Positions 46,936-64,000 of a stretch of DNA of 64,000 bases are shown here, one piece after another. Location of the stretch: NCBI GenBank assembly GCA_914767715.1, contig OU612074.1:17038062-17102061 (forward strand). Direction: 5' to 3'. Positions within the stretch are counted from its first letter, which is position 1. Each line of letters begins with the position of its first letter. Under the pieces are notes generated by a model. The model did not search any database and was not told where the DNA came from. It saw only the letters and a list, made by a program, of their open reading frames with translations. Origin of the DNA: Membranipora membranacea (taxonomy: Eukaryota > Bryozoa > Gymnolaemata > Cheilostomatida > Membraniporidae). The translations under genes were made by a program, and so were the position numbers.

Positions 46936-47610
46936 TAAGGTTACATTTGTAGAGTTATACAGCACCGTACACACTTACTGTTACAAAGACAAAGTGGGAG
47001 TGATGCAGGAATACATATTATCATACAGTGAGATATTATTTGAATGAACTCGGCAACTGTGTTTGGAATTTAGTCTTTGACTGTAATATAAGCAAAATAC
47101 ATGTGGTCTAGCCTGGGCGCTGTGGGATGGGTGGGGGGGTCAGCAGCCTGGGTCAATCAATTTGGCAAGAGAGGACAACGCGGAAAGAATATGCAATAGT
47201 TGTGAGTTCGGATTAAAATCCAATTTGATTCTATTGGTCTATCTGTGGTCAATACATTCTATTCATGCTTATTCTATTAGTACACTGTGTTTTATATATT
47301 ATTGTAATCATTGATATGAATGTATATCAGTATATCAGTATATCAGTATATCAGTATATCCTTAATTATCGAATTTCAATGCTTTGACTGTAACTGTTTT
47401 AACAACCTAATAATCATTGGCTGTTATAATTTTATACTTTATGTTATCTGGCGGATGAGACTAACTGTGTGCTTACTATTTTTCCCGTATTAATCAAAAT
47501 ATATCTGTCTAGCACAAGTTGAACCCTAACTTGTCTTAGATGGTTAAATGAAGTCTGACCTGTTCGAACAATGCCACCTGACTACTGGACGACTGAACCC
47601 ATTCCACTGC
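46936..47610. other. 3' flank of gene B; TATATCAGT microsatellite
   Basis: It is homologous to about 34989-35240 downstream of gene A. For example 'atgccacctgactactggac' matches 'atgccacctgactattggac'. A tatatcagt repeat (about four units) lies at 47322-47360. The site matching the hAT insertion point in the other copy is near 47600. Confidence 0.7.
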
Positions 47611-48922
47611 TTTAAAGAGCCGCCCGAATCGTCTTCTCTTCATACAAGTCAGGAAAACTCCCAAAAATTCAAAAAATCTTGTGTAGTTCAAAGTGGTTGA
47701 GACCTATTAGACCATGCAGGCTGCAAAATTAACCATGTACAATTTGTCATATAATATAATATAATTGTAAGAATTTCAGATGGTTGTGGCTGAGATGAGA
47801 TGGTTTGACGAACTGTCAAATATCATCTTTTTGACAATATACACCTTAGACAGGGCTTATGGAACAATCTGATTAATTCCAAACTAACACATTAGCTAAG
47901 CAGTAGGTTGAGGCAAATCAATCAATAATCGAGAAATTTTTGTATCGCACACAAAGATAACGAAATTCCCAATCTGTTAATATTTTCTCCTGACGATATT
48001 CAAACAAAATAGCAATCGAGAAGTATATAAGAAATTATGGTAATCATAGAAATGAAGACCGCCAAACCATTGATATGTTTTTACTCTTCTCATCTGCAGA
48101 ATAGCACATGTTGGTAAATTTTAAACCAATGGAAACAGTAGACATGAGCGCACCAAATCTGCAGAATAAGACATGGTCAACTTGAATCAAGACTACCAAT
48201 GCCTGTCACGTTAAAGTAACTTGAATAATCAAAGCTCTAACATAATGAAAGGAGTTCCAACTCTCAGGCAAACAAAATGTGTAACAAAAATTTCAGCATT
48301 TGCAGATTGCATCTTAGATGTATTTTATTTTGTTATAAAAAAAGTTTTTATTATATGTTTAAAAAGGTGTAAGATTTGCATAAAGCATTTTCTTTCAGAT
48401 CATAAAACTAATGGGTAATACACTTAAAAAGTCAAGAAGATCGATAAAGAGGAGAAAAGAGTAAAATCAGATAGAACAAAAAAGGGGTGTTACAATAACA
48501 ACCTCACCTTTTTTGTTTAATAAACTCAGCTGTTTAGTAAGAGCAGATCTTTTAAATTGAACATGAGTCGGTACAACTTGTTTACTAAAACCAAATATTC
48601 ACAAAATGATTAAAAAAATCAATAGTGCATTATTGCGTTCAATAAACGCTTTCGAAATGTTGCTTTTTTTTGCATATCAGATGCTTTCACAATTAAAACA
48701 TGTAAAAAAGCTAGACCCGATATCGAAATTGCCACGCAAATCCAATTCAATCAAACAATCAAACAACGGATGGAATAAACTCAAGAAAGAGTTATAATAC
48801 AATTGAAGATTCAATTTGGCTTTTGTGATAAGAGTGTTGCGGATGAGAACAACGACATAATCTTATAAAAAATTATGTCGCCATTATATTGAGCTATAGG
48901 ACGGGTGCTGTGACGTTACGTC
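47610..48922. repeat. Segmental duplication, right copy (partner 39456-41040)
   Basis: Collinear with the left copy described at 39456-41040. It leads directly into the last exon of the intact cathepsin L gene and contains that gene's probable 3'UTR. No independent exon is supported. Confidence 0.9.
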
Positions 48923-55119
<6,197 letters not shown>

Positions 55120-55581
55120 CCTTGTGGTTGGTTATTCTCTTCTGATCTGTAACAAAAAGGTAGCATATATATAATAATACCATAGGTCAGGAGCAAGTAG
55201 TATGTATGCAATGCAAGAAAAGCAAAATGGAAAGGTGTGTGAATAAGTCAAGTGTAAGTTAAGAGGTTGACTTTTGGAACCAGCAGACTGCAGAGCTTCC
55301 CAAATACTTTGTTGTTACAGCATTATTTGTTTAACTTTGTCACTGTGGTTGCAGCAGCAGCATTTGCATAACAAAAAATAGAAGAATAGTTTATCATTGA
55401 ATCATTGTTGTTGTTATACTAAATTTATTCATGAACTCAGACTTTGAATGTTACAGATTAGTAGAGAATTACCACTTGATGCAAGCAACTTATTAGAATC
55501 TAAAATGGCAAGATTGAAAAAGCAACTTACCTCAGGCGATTCAATAAAGTAAATGTAGCTTGCTGATATAACCCTTTTATA
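55120..55581 (-). promoter_or_regulatory. Cathepsin L TATA box, 5'UTR exon and 5'UTR intron
   Basis: On the minus strand, gatataaaaggg (TATAAAAG at 55581-55574) lies about 30 bp before a short transcribed stretch that ends in the donor CCTGAG|gtaagt (exon edge 55531). The acceptor ttgttacag|ATCAG at 55146 brings this leader to the cathepsin ATG at 55119. So transcription probably starts near 55550 and the leader is spliced across 55530-55147. Read from sequence signals only. Confidence 0.6.
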
Positions 55582-56677
55582 TCACAACTGTCCTTTCTTC
55601 CTGCCTCTTTGTTCACATGACCTCTGACCACAAAACTAGGAATTCAAAACAAAAGAAAGTTGGGAGGTACATCAATTCCCCATCCTTCTCTGTTTTAGAA
55701 GGATCTAGGGTTAAATCACATGAGGGGTAATTATAGGTTAAACCTCTAATTTCTTGCTATCTTCAAAATACTTTTCCTTTCTTTGAGAAAAAATAATATT
55801 TTGTCACTGTTCATTCATTTTTTCAAATTGAAATATATTTGATCTTTGATATAAATATTTTTTTATCAGTCTTTGATACAAATCATTTCCACTTTGAATT
55901 ATCCTCTCGCATTCCATTGGACAATTTTCCCTGCCATCAATCATTTATTTACCATCAAAAGCACATGTAGCAGTTTCACAATAACAGTGTGGTTGACAAG
56001 AAAAAAACAAGCAGATATCTATTTCTGCTCAAAGCTCATGCTCTCTAAGTTCACATCAACATTTCATAATAAACTATGACCTTTCATTGACCATTGAACA
56101 TCACCCTACAACAACAAGAGATAAGGTAACTCAGTAGGGGAGAGGGACTTGTTCAGTCCAGAGGTTGATATATGATAGATAGTTTAATAAGTTTGCTAGA
56201 CATGTCATCATCATCATCAGACATCTGTAACTAATTAAAGTATTCTTTAGAAGTCAAAATAGCCTGGGTCAGCAGAAGTCTTGCCATCTACTGAAGAGTC
56301 TGAATCATCTACTTTGTGAGTATAATAATGCCCTTTCTATTATATTCTATACACATCACTAACTAGCAAACACACTGATTCCAACTTAAAAAGTTACTGT
56401 GAATACTAGCAAGCAGGCCCTATAACTTAATTAAAAGTTGTGTGCATGGAGACTGGTTTGAACAGCTCTTGCACATGCTATATCAAATTGTGAATAGTAG
56501 ACCACCGGCTGCAAATGTATAGCAGAACTGTTATTTGATCCCAAACTGTGACTAATGCTTGCTGCAATGGTAGATGTGATGATGTGATACATATGCTGTA
56601 TTGCCCAAACTCCTTTACCTGATGTTTATGCTTTCTTTTAAACACAGAATACCAATCATATCACCTCTTACGCCAAC
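55582..56677. promoter_or_regulatory. Divergent intergenic region cathepsin L / RetSat
   Basis: About 1.1 kb between the cathepsin L TATA box (minus) and the RetSat ATG (plus). No exon is supported. A short cat-repeat lies at 56205-56219. The RetSat core promoter is not evident. Confidence 0.5.
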
Positions 56678-59600
56678 ATGGGTTTGGTTGACTTGATCCT
56701 AAGTCAGCTCTATGCTGCTCCCGTCTTCTACACACTTCTGCTTGTGCTGCTGACATCAATCTATTTACTCAAACTGAAACTAACCCCACACGGTATCAAC
56801 CCATTCGCCACTGACACTCGGCAAGAACGTCGACCAATCAACTTTGACCTGTCCACAGCTGATCGTATTATCAAACAGGGTGAGTTATTCAACAAGAGTA
56901 ACAAGAAATTGAGAATCATAGAGGGTAGAGTAGTGATTTTGAAGGTGAAAATGGGTAAAAACTATTGTCTCAAGGGCATCCAAGCTCCACCCGCATCCGT
57001 TCATCCGCAATGACGTGGTTATTTAAGTTACCAATTGACCACCTCATTCTTTAATCTCCTGCTTACTCTCATGCGCTGTGGCTCACTCGACCTTGGTAGA
57101 TAGAGTAAACATGAGTTAGCAGTGAAAAAACTGATCATATCAACCTAATGCCTAAATTTTGTGTTTATTTGTCAGCTGTCATTTATGTTAGCTCGTTTTC
57201 TCTTACTGTGAAAGAAGTATCATCAAGCCAACTGCAGGATTAAAGCTAGGATAATTCATATCAGTGTACAGCTTGAGTCATTAAAAATTCTCACTAATGG
57301 TGTAAGCTAGAGATAAGTTCTATCTAGGGCCCTTAGTGTTGTGCTGTTTATCTGTGTAGTGACAGCTGCTAATCATTATCTCATCATCACAATTCTTTCC
57401 AAATAAACTCCGCTCATTTTATTAGGAATAAATAATGTTTGGAACATGGAATGCATTCCATGATAGAGAAGTAACTGTCTATGAAAATCATTATTATCAA
57501 GCTTTCCAGCTATTCTTATCAGGGTTCGTCCACCCCTCTTAATCTTATAATCACCCCAAATATGCTTGAAGTAGACTGTGAGGTTTCCATTGCAATGATG
57601 GTCCCAATGTCAACGCTCTTATCTCTTGGAGTGACCAACTAATAAGATATTATGTGGTCAGCCGCTGGTAGAAATTGCACCAAAGATTTACAGCCACCCA
57701 TTTGGAGTGTATGCGCACCTCAGGTCTTTGGGGTATGGGGCGAGAGTTTCAAAATCCGAAACTTCGGTACAATGTGATTAGAATCGTGGTGCCATATCTC
57801 AAGTCTCCTCAATCCATCCTTTAAACACACTAACACCCTCCAATTCGAGTATATGAAAAGTTTGGCTCCGTTATTAGTTCACTGTTCTCTACCAATCACT
57901 CCTTTGTAGTAGCCTTATCTCCTTGCTGTGTCCGACATTCTGCACTTTGCCTCAGATCAGGTCATGTCGTAAAGATCAGGCCACAATTTCATCTAGCCCA
58001 ATACAACAAGAATGTGTTTCTTTCATTACATTCTAGCTAATAAACTAATAATTAGCTAATAATTACAACTCCGGTCAGATCAGGTTAGAGCATAGACTTA
58101 ATATTAAGTCCATGGGTTAGAGTGATTTCAGCTAGTCCCTCGCTGGATATACTCCCAAAGTAAGGACATATACTCGCCATTGGCCATTATCGACTTTGCA
58201 CATCATCATCATCCATCAGTGATTATACTCGCTGCAATAGTGATGTTGCTGCCATTCCCATGTAGGCCTAGTGACAGTCATTGCAATTTTTTATCCATGT
58301 TGTTTCAAAAGCATACTAAAACTGCCTGAACATTTTCTTACATCCATCTGAAGAATTTAACAAACCGACCATATCAATGTTCTATAGGTTTTACTCTGGG
58401 TAAAGTACCGACAGACCTAGATGCGATAGTGATCGGGAGTGGTATAGGCGGACTCAGTGCAGCTGCTCTCCTCGCCAAGTCTAATAAGAGAGTACTGGTA
58501 CTGGAGCAGCACGATCAGGCTGGAGGCTGCTGTCATACATTCATCGAGAAAGGATTCGAGTTTGATGTCGGTGAGTATTCTTCACCAATCATGCGCTTCC
58601 TGGAAAAAAGCTTATTGTTAAAGTCTGGCATTGCAACCCAACCTTAGCAGTGTTCCTTCTGATGGTGAAGCACCACTGCTAAGGTTGGGTTGCAATGCCG
58701 GACTTTTGCAAATTATCTCCGCTACCAGAGCCATCAAACTTGCTCTAAATAGAACAAGCTTGTTCCCGCAGGTGACAGAGGAACTCTGCAAAAGTCAAGT
58801 CTTGAGACCCCACGGTGCCTGACTTTTGCAAAACACCTCCGTTGCCAGAGGGATCAAACTTGCTCTACAGCCAATGCAGACCTTCTGTTAGCAAAGGACT
58901 TTTCAGGGGTGATTATGCTGTGGTGTCAACCTGCATGGACAAATATATGATAGGCTAAAAATAGTTTCCATGTTGAAATTTGGAAAATACTGATGACCAT
59001 CATCTGCAGCTTGGCTAATGCACTCAATTCTTTTGGTCACAGAACTGCTTGTTCCAGTTTAAGTAGATGCTGGTCTATCCATCCATGTCCTAATACAGCC
59101 TCTACAGAATGTTTTTCATCTCTGTCTAATCCCAGTGAGGGTTTACCCATGCATAATCCCACCCAATGGATTGGCATTTTTTTTAGTAGGCCACAAGAAA
59201 TTTACAAAGCCTAGAGTCTATAGACAAGGTCTGGGCCCAGAGTATATTCAATTATGTTTTGTGGTCCAGTGTTTGGGAATCAAAGTTCAATATCTGCCAT
59301 TGACCTGAAATCACTGACCATTCTCCCCAACATTCACTCAGCTTGTGATAATGGATATAGTAAACCCATGAATAGGGTCTTCACGGTGCACTCGTCGGTT
59401 AATTCCCCTTTTATAAAATCAGTCAACTCTTTTCATCAATACAGCATTATGGTCATCGAATATCCATTATGGTTTTTTGTCCATAGAAATTACTCAAGCT
59501 TGTGGAAAGTTTGTATAAGTCAAACGCAAAGCAGTGATCAGAAAATCTACTTTGAGTGCCCAGGATTGTAATCGTACTCGTGCTCACACTACTGTTGTAC

Positions 59601-62600
59601 CTTGGGGGGGGGGGGCCCTGCTGATAACACAGAGAAAGGATATATTCTCACTCTGTGCTCATAACATGCAAACCAAGGAGTAACAGGTTACTCCTTGATG
59701 AAAACATTCATGTCATCATAATTTCGGTTTCAGCAAGCCCATCTTCATTCGGCACACTCTCATATCACGTTATCGTGATCTTATCACCCACTCAGCAGTT
59801 ATTAGATTAACGACTCTAGAAGATTACTATCGATTCTGCCTTAAACATAACTCCTTTATCTAATGATCATAGTGACAGACTGTAGGGATCTTGTGACTGT
59901 GAATTCATTGCAATTAGCTCCCCTAGTTCTCAGGGGAATCTGAGGCAGTTTCACGTCAAGATTGTATGAACATCTATTGCCAGTGACAATGATCCGTTTT
60001 ATGGATTCGGCCCTATCAGTGATATATATATATATACCTTCGAAAACACATACTGGTCATACATCACACCCAGTTATATTAACCTCGTTGAACGAGGAAA
60101 TAACAGCGCCACACTCAGATAAATCTTTCACTTAATCTCAATTTATCTCTGCAGTAAAAAGTTATTAGGGCCAATTTGCACGTTATTGCTTGTTTGGATT
60201 TTATAAGCTAATGACTAATCGCACACATTTGTGTTTGGTCTATCCTCTAACTCCTTGGTCTATCTGTGTAGCATTTCAATCTTTGATCTCGAGTTAGTCT
60301 GAGCCCCCATACTTTTGCCCCCACACCCTTCAACGCCCCTTCGGCGAGTAAGACATGAGCCCTCTCTTTCATTCTGGCCAAACTCAAATCTGATAGTGAA
60401 ATCATCATGAAACTGTTCCACTCGAGTTAGAAAAATTGCAATGATGACTCAGGTCATGGTGTGCGAGAAGGGGATTGCAATAATTTCAAGGTCAACACAG
60501 CGAGCGTTGTGCAACTTTTAGCTTTACTGATGATTATTGATAATCGCTCATGAAGTCATTGCTTCTGTCTGGTCAACGGTTAAGAAGAAAAGGATTGTTA
60601 TGGCTAAGGGCAGGTCATCTCTCCATTTATTGGAATTTCCCTATAATTGGTTTGTATTGGTAATGTTGGGAGACAACTCCAATACAGGGAACAATAATGT
60701 ATACAATACAACACAATGGTGAATCCACAAGATTAAACCCATGTGATTATTGAAGAATTTTACTACTGCAACATGCTGTGTTGTATACCTCAAATTCTTG
60801 GTAGTTGCCCTCCTTGAAAGAAGATGGCGCCATCCTATCTCATCATACTTTGTTGCAATGATTACCACAAGACTAAGTTGCTCTTACAGTTATACATCCG
60901 ACTTTGTGGCAAACTTTTTTTTTAAATATGTTTATCCATCCATGCTCGTTGTATTTTCCAGGCATTCATTACGTCGGGAAGATTCATGATACATGCTTCT
61001 CACGTACATTCCTAGACCAGATATCTGATGGACAGATTCAGTGGCAGCCACTTGATAAGAACTATGACACAGTGAGTTAATAATTGGGTTGGTGATGACT
61101 CGATTCACTTGCATTACTTGTTACTTCTATTATATTGACAGGCCACCGGCAGCTCGAGGAAAGCAACTCTAAATGCAACTGAGTTGGATCAAATTTGATT
61201 TAGTAATGTGTAGTTTTTTTTAACACGCTGTTGAAGTGACTGTGTTAACCGGGGGAGGGAGAGGGGTTACCACTACTGAGCAAGTTATCTTCATATCCGG
61301 TCGCCGAACTCTGCTGTGCTCCAGAGAGGAGTCTGAGTTTTCTCACCCACCAACCATTTCTGTCTCCCTGCACCCGAGTGGTTGTGCAAGTTAGACAAGA
61401 TGCCTCAATGTAGGCCTATAGCTATGATAAGATGGCTATGTACACATTGCTTGATAAATGTAGGTTATCCTGTGTATCGACATACTGATAGTGATAAGAT
61501 TTAGATATATGTAGCCTACCTAAACCTTCCGATACAGGAATGTCAACAGAAAACATCAGCTCATGTGCGACCCAATCAGAAAAAGGTTTTGTGGAATGAT
61601 TTCCTTACCTATTACTTTCTCACTCAGAGCTGTGCTACAGTTGAAGAGAGTTTCCTTCAGTAATGAAATGATTGGTAATCGTAATGACAAACAATTTCTG
61701 CCATTATGTTTGGTTTTTTCTTCCATTCTGCAACTACTGTAGAAAACCGCATATTGCATGAAGCCAAAACTCAAACTAGAAGGTGCAGGAATTCTTCCAT
61801 TCAGTATATCTCAATCCATGACTATCAAATGATGCAACAAACAACTAATGTTTTAAATTGTTAAACCACTGCTGACACAGCTGGGCTTAGCCCAGCAGAG
61901 CCACCAGTCAAAAGTTTAAACAGAGAGAGAGCTCATATAACACCATGCAAAGCTACTGCTGGCTAGATGTTTTGATGTCACAACTCTCTATTTAAATTTT
62001 TGACTGGTGGCTCTGCTGGGCAAAGCCCAGCTGTGGCAGCAGTGGTTTAAAGACTACCAAAAGACCAATGTGTGTTATAGTCAGGCAGTTACTTATGATA
62101 AAGTTGTGTCAGATTTGAATGGTGAAAAATTTCAATGCTCTTCTGGGCGTGAATTATTGAGAGTGGAAGAAGGGAATGTAACTCTCATTCTCTGCATTAT
62201 GATGTCACAATCTCCCGGATGTGCAATACAAGAAACAAGCACTTCCGGGTGACTGTGAATCGTAATTCAGGCAATGAGAGCTATCATAGATTACTGCCTG
62301 ACTATAACATGCTTTGGTCTTTGGGTAGTCTTTACCAATGTTTTCCCCTTTGTTCGCCAGGTTGTGTTAGGTAGAGGAGAGAATCGAGTACAGGTACCCA
62401 TACATTCAGGTGACGAGTTCAGGGAGAAGTTAGTAGAGTCCTTCCCTGAGGAGGTGGCAGCTATCGATCAGTTTATCAGCGATGCCAAGGTATATTCAAA
62501 CATAATTCTTACCTTCCGAGGGTTTAAATATAGCCAATGTGTTGGCTCTGGTTGGCTGGGTGTTGCTAACCCACGGCCAATCATATCAGAGCCAACATAG

Positions 62601-63958
62601 TTTGAATGGTAAAGGAGAGATTTAAGTGGAATTCGCTACCAAACACCACATAATGTCACAACTGTATTATGATTGCTGCAAGCTTAACTTTTCTCCGTTT
62701 GTCAAGTGATGCATGTACTTGATATTGACCTCTCTAAATTGTGTGATAGATAAGTATGTCAGCAACCTGCACAATTCTGAAAAAATGCTATAAAAATACC
62801 TTTCAATCCAGAATAGAGATATCTAATTGGATTATCGAATGACTCTAAGGAACCATGGACAATTATTGTGATGTTCATTCAGCTTATCTCATGATTTAAT
62901 CTGGCCCAGACCTAATATTGGGGCTCCCTGCACCAATGAACTAAACCTTAGTTCATTGCCTGCACACAATGCTGTCTTCAATTTCTTCAGAGAAAAGAGA
63001 GCAATCTTCAATTTTAAAACTCTAAACTTCAGAATAGATTCTTCAATAACAACTGGACTCGACATGAAACTGCTCTACTTAAATGCCTGTGAAAACTGAG
63101 CCAACAAGTTTATTAGTTAATGAAGGTGATCATCTTTTATTGACAAACAATGCACCTGGTGGCCTCGAACCCAGGATCCTGTGATCCAAAATCAGTAACA
63201 CTGATGGGTTTTGGTTTGTTTTTGTGTAGAGTTTTCTGTTCAAACCATAGAGTTATTATATATATTATATTATATATTATATATATATATAATAACTCTA
63301 TGGTTCAAACCAACAAACCAAACCTGAGTAGATAACTCCAAGTTGTTTGACTGAATCCAGTCTATTTGAAATGGGGAAATCTTCTATTGATTTTTCATTT
63401 ATATCTTTTCTTCAAAATTAAAACACTTAATCTTCAATCTTCAGTAAAATATGCAGGGAGCCCCAATATTGCTTGGTGTTAATCAACTTTGATCCAGGTT
63501 GTCTGCTTTGGGAATTGCCTTCCTCCACTAATAAGACGGTTATCAGTATTGTATGTGCGATTAGAAGGCAGGCAATAGTATGAGGACTCAAACTTGAAAT
63601 GATTGTCATGGAATAGCAGCGGTCCAATTTGCCTGTGTTCGAAGTCTGCCCCCTTCGTGCTGACCGCAGCTCACAAGTGTTGTGAGAACAACTGGAATAC
63701 GGCCAGATTGAATCAAACTTTATCAAATGCCTATATATCTGCTCCTCTGTTGACAGCTATGTGACGCAACAGGACTGGGACTTGCCCTTCTAAAGATGCT
63801 GCCGCGATGGCTGGCCACAATTCTCTATAAGACCGGTGCTATAGACTACATATCCTCTTATACTAAATGGACATCTATGAACTCCTTGGAATATGTAAAT
63901 GGCCTGACGAAAAATCAGAACCTTCGAGCGGTGTTTTTATACTGTTACGGTGATTATG
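56678..63958 (+). CDS. RETSAT: All-trans-retinol 13,14-reductase (RetSat), 5' part, runs off the window
   Basis: Five exons with matching phases are present: 56678-56879, 58388-58570, 60962-61071, 62361-62489 and 63757-63958. The last ends in a GT donor, so the gene continues past the window. About 242 of an expected ~600 residues are seen. Residues about 12-32 form an N-terminal membrane anchor ([20 protein letters not shown]). Residues about 79-108 carry the FAD-binding dinucleotide fold, [20 protein letters not shown] (GxGxxG at 84-89), followed by [17 protein letters not shown], a strong RetSat/CrtI-type signature. GIHYVGKI follows in exon 3. RetSat is an ER membrane flavoenzyme that saturates the 13,14 double bond of retinol. 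Introns 2 to 4 hold several hairpins and MITEs. Confidence 0.93.
58618..58709. repeat. Hairpin in RetSat intron 2
   Basis: aagtctggcattgcaaccca-accttagcagtg and its complement cactgctaaggt-tgggttgcaatgccggactt form a stem of about 33 bp around a 27 bp loop. The flanking 'gacttttgcaaa...ctccg' string is then repeated near 58815, so the hairpin is part of a small repetitive block (58618-58875). Confidence 0.9.
58876..60961. other. RetSat intron 2, remainder
   Basis: Two plus-strand open frames at 58993-59214 and 59254-59571 are unusually close together, but they match no family I recognise and have no splice partners. It also holds a G12 tract (59604-59615), the palindrome ccaaggagtaac-gttactccttg (59673-59697) and a G-rich repeat fragment in reverse near 60291-60330. 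Confidence 0.5.
61857..62054. mobile_element. Palindromic MITE in RetSat intron 3
   Basis: Arms of about 65 bp are inverted copies: ttaaaccactgctgacacag ... ccaccagtcaaaa at the left, and ttttgactggtgg ... ctgtggcagcagtggtttaa at the right. Each arm also contains the small palindrome gctgggct(t/a)agcccagc or gctgggcaaagcccagc. It directly abuts the next MITE at 62051. Confidence 0.9.
62051..62332. mobile_element. MITE, 'agaccaatg' family, copy 2
   Basis: Ends gactaccaaaagaccaa and ttggtctttgggtagtc are inverted repeats. The long shared left arm 'gttacttatgataaagttgt' matches copy 1 at 21098-21322 in TFG intron 3. It sits against the preceding palindromic MITE, with the two overlapping by a few bases, so one probably inserted at the end of the other. 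Confidence 0.85.
62516..62608. repeat. Imperfect inverted repeat in RetSat intron 4
   Basis: atgtgttggctctggttgg and ccaatcatatcagagccaacat are inverse matches about 20 bp apart, and the outer bases (accttccga / attggtaaagg) pair weakly. Possibly a further small MITE. Confidence 0.6.
63145..63190 (-). repeat. tRNA-like B-box fragment
   Basis: Read on the minus strand, ggatcctgggttcgaggcca contains a B-box-like GGTTCGAGGCC. No matching A box or stems are clear. Probably a tRNA-derived SINE remnant in RetSat intron 4. Confidence 0.4.
63205..63323. repeat. AT-centred palindrome in RetSat intron 4
   Basis: aaccatagagttattatata and tataataactctatggtt bracket a (TA)n-rich core. Outer homology (ggttttggtttgtt / aacaaaccaaacc) extends the stem imperfectly. 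Such TA-rich cruciforms are length-unstable. Confidence 0.85.
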
Positions 63959-64000
63959 GTATGTTATAAAATTATCTACGTAACCTGAGTTATTGAGTTG

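Noticed and set aside
58993-59571. Two adjacent plus-strand frames in RetSat intron 2
   Set aside because: They looked possibly retrotransposon-derived, but I could not identify any reverse transcriptase or endonuclease motif on either strand.

Overview
This is animal nuclear DNA. Genes are split by many GT-AG introns, the DNA is AT-rich, and the proteins are metazoan. It holds a TFG orthologue, a NOL7-like nucleolar protein, a cathepsin L and the 5' half of RetSat (all-trans-retinol 13,14-reductase), with much transposon debris between them. Short exons, simple cathepsin L architecture and dense MITEs would fit a sponge or another non-bilaterian invertebrate. That placement is inference; no marker here fixes the species.

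Layout. 1-8.6 kb: repeats (a ~505 bp direct repeat, an ACGTCGCAA array, an inverted-repeat element) around a single-exon coiled-coil ORF. 8.6-8.8 kb: a 13/26 bp minisatellite. 9.1-13.2 kb: a complete four-exon minus-strand gene for an unrecognised multi-pass membrane protein. 14.6-14.9 kb: a palindrome-rich element. 15.8-17.9 kb: the NOL7-like gene (minus). 19.3-26.3 kb: a complete ten-exon TFG gene (plus), divergent from NOL7, with two MITEs in its introns. 27.6-31.1 kb: repeats, including a 1.38 kb near-perfect foldback element.

31.6-49.0 kb is the most interesting part. Two paralogous coiled-coil genes (31.6-35.0 and 43.2-46.9 kb) lie in two copies of a tandem segmental duplication. Each copy is followed by the 3' end of a cathepsin L gene. 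In the left copy only a decayed last exon remains (40.94-41.04 kb); in the right copy it belongs to the intact seven-exon gene (48.9-55.1 kb, minus). A 4,215 bp hAT-like element (29 bp perfect terminal inverted repeats, 7-8 bp target duplication) sits in the left copy only, so the right copy is a natural empty site. The element has no recognisable transposase. It carries a spliced, phase-consistent C2H2 zinc-finger gene with one in-frame stop.

55.1-64 kb: cathepsin L (with TATA box and 5'UTR intron) and RetSat are divergent. Five RetSat exons are present and the gene runs off the right edge; its introns hold more hairpins and MITEs.

The genes have unrelated housekeeping roles (ER export, ribosome biogenesis, lysosomal proteolysis, retinoid reduction) and do not form a pathway. 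Exon borders were read by eye from splice signals and confirmed by phase arithmetic; every multi-exon model written here keeps one reading frame across all junctions unless stated.
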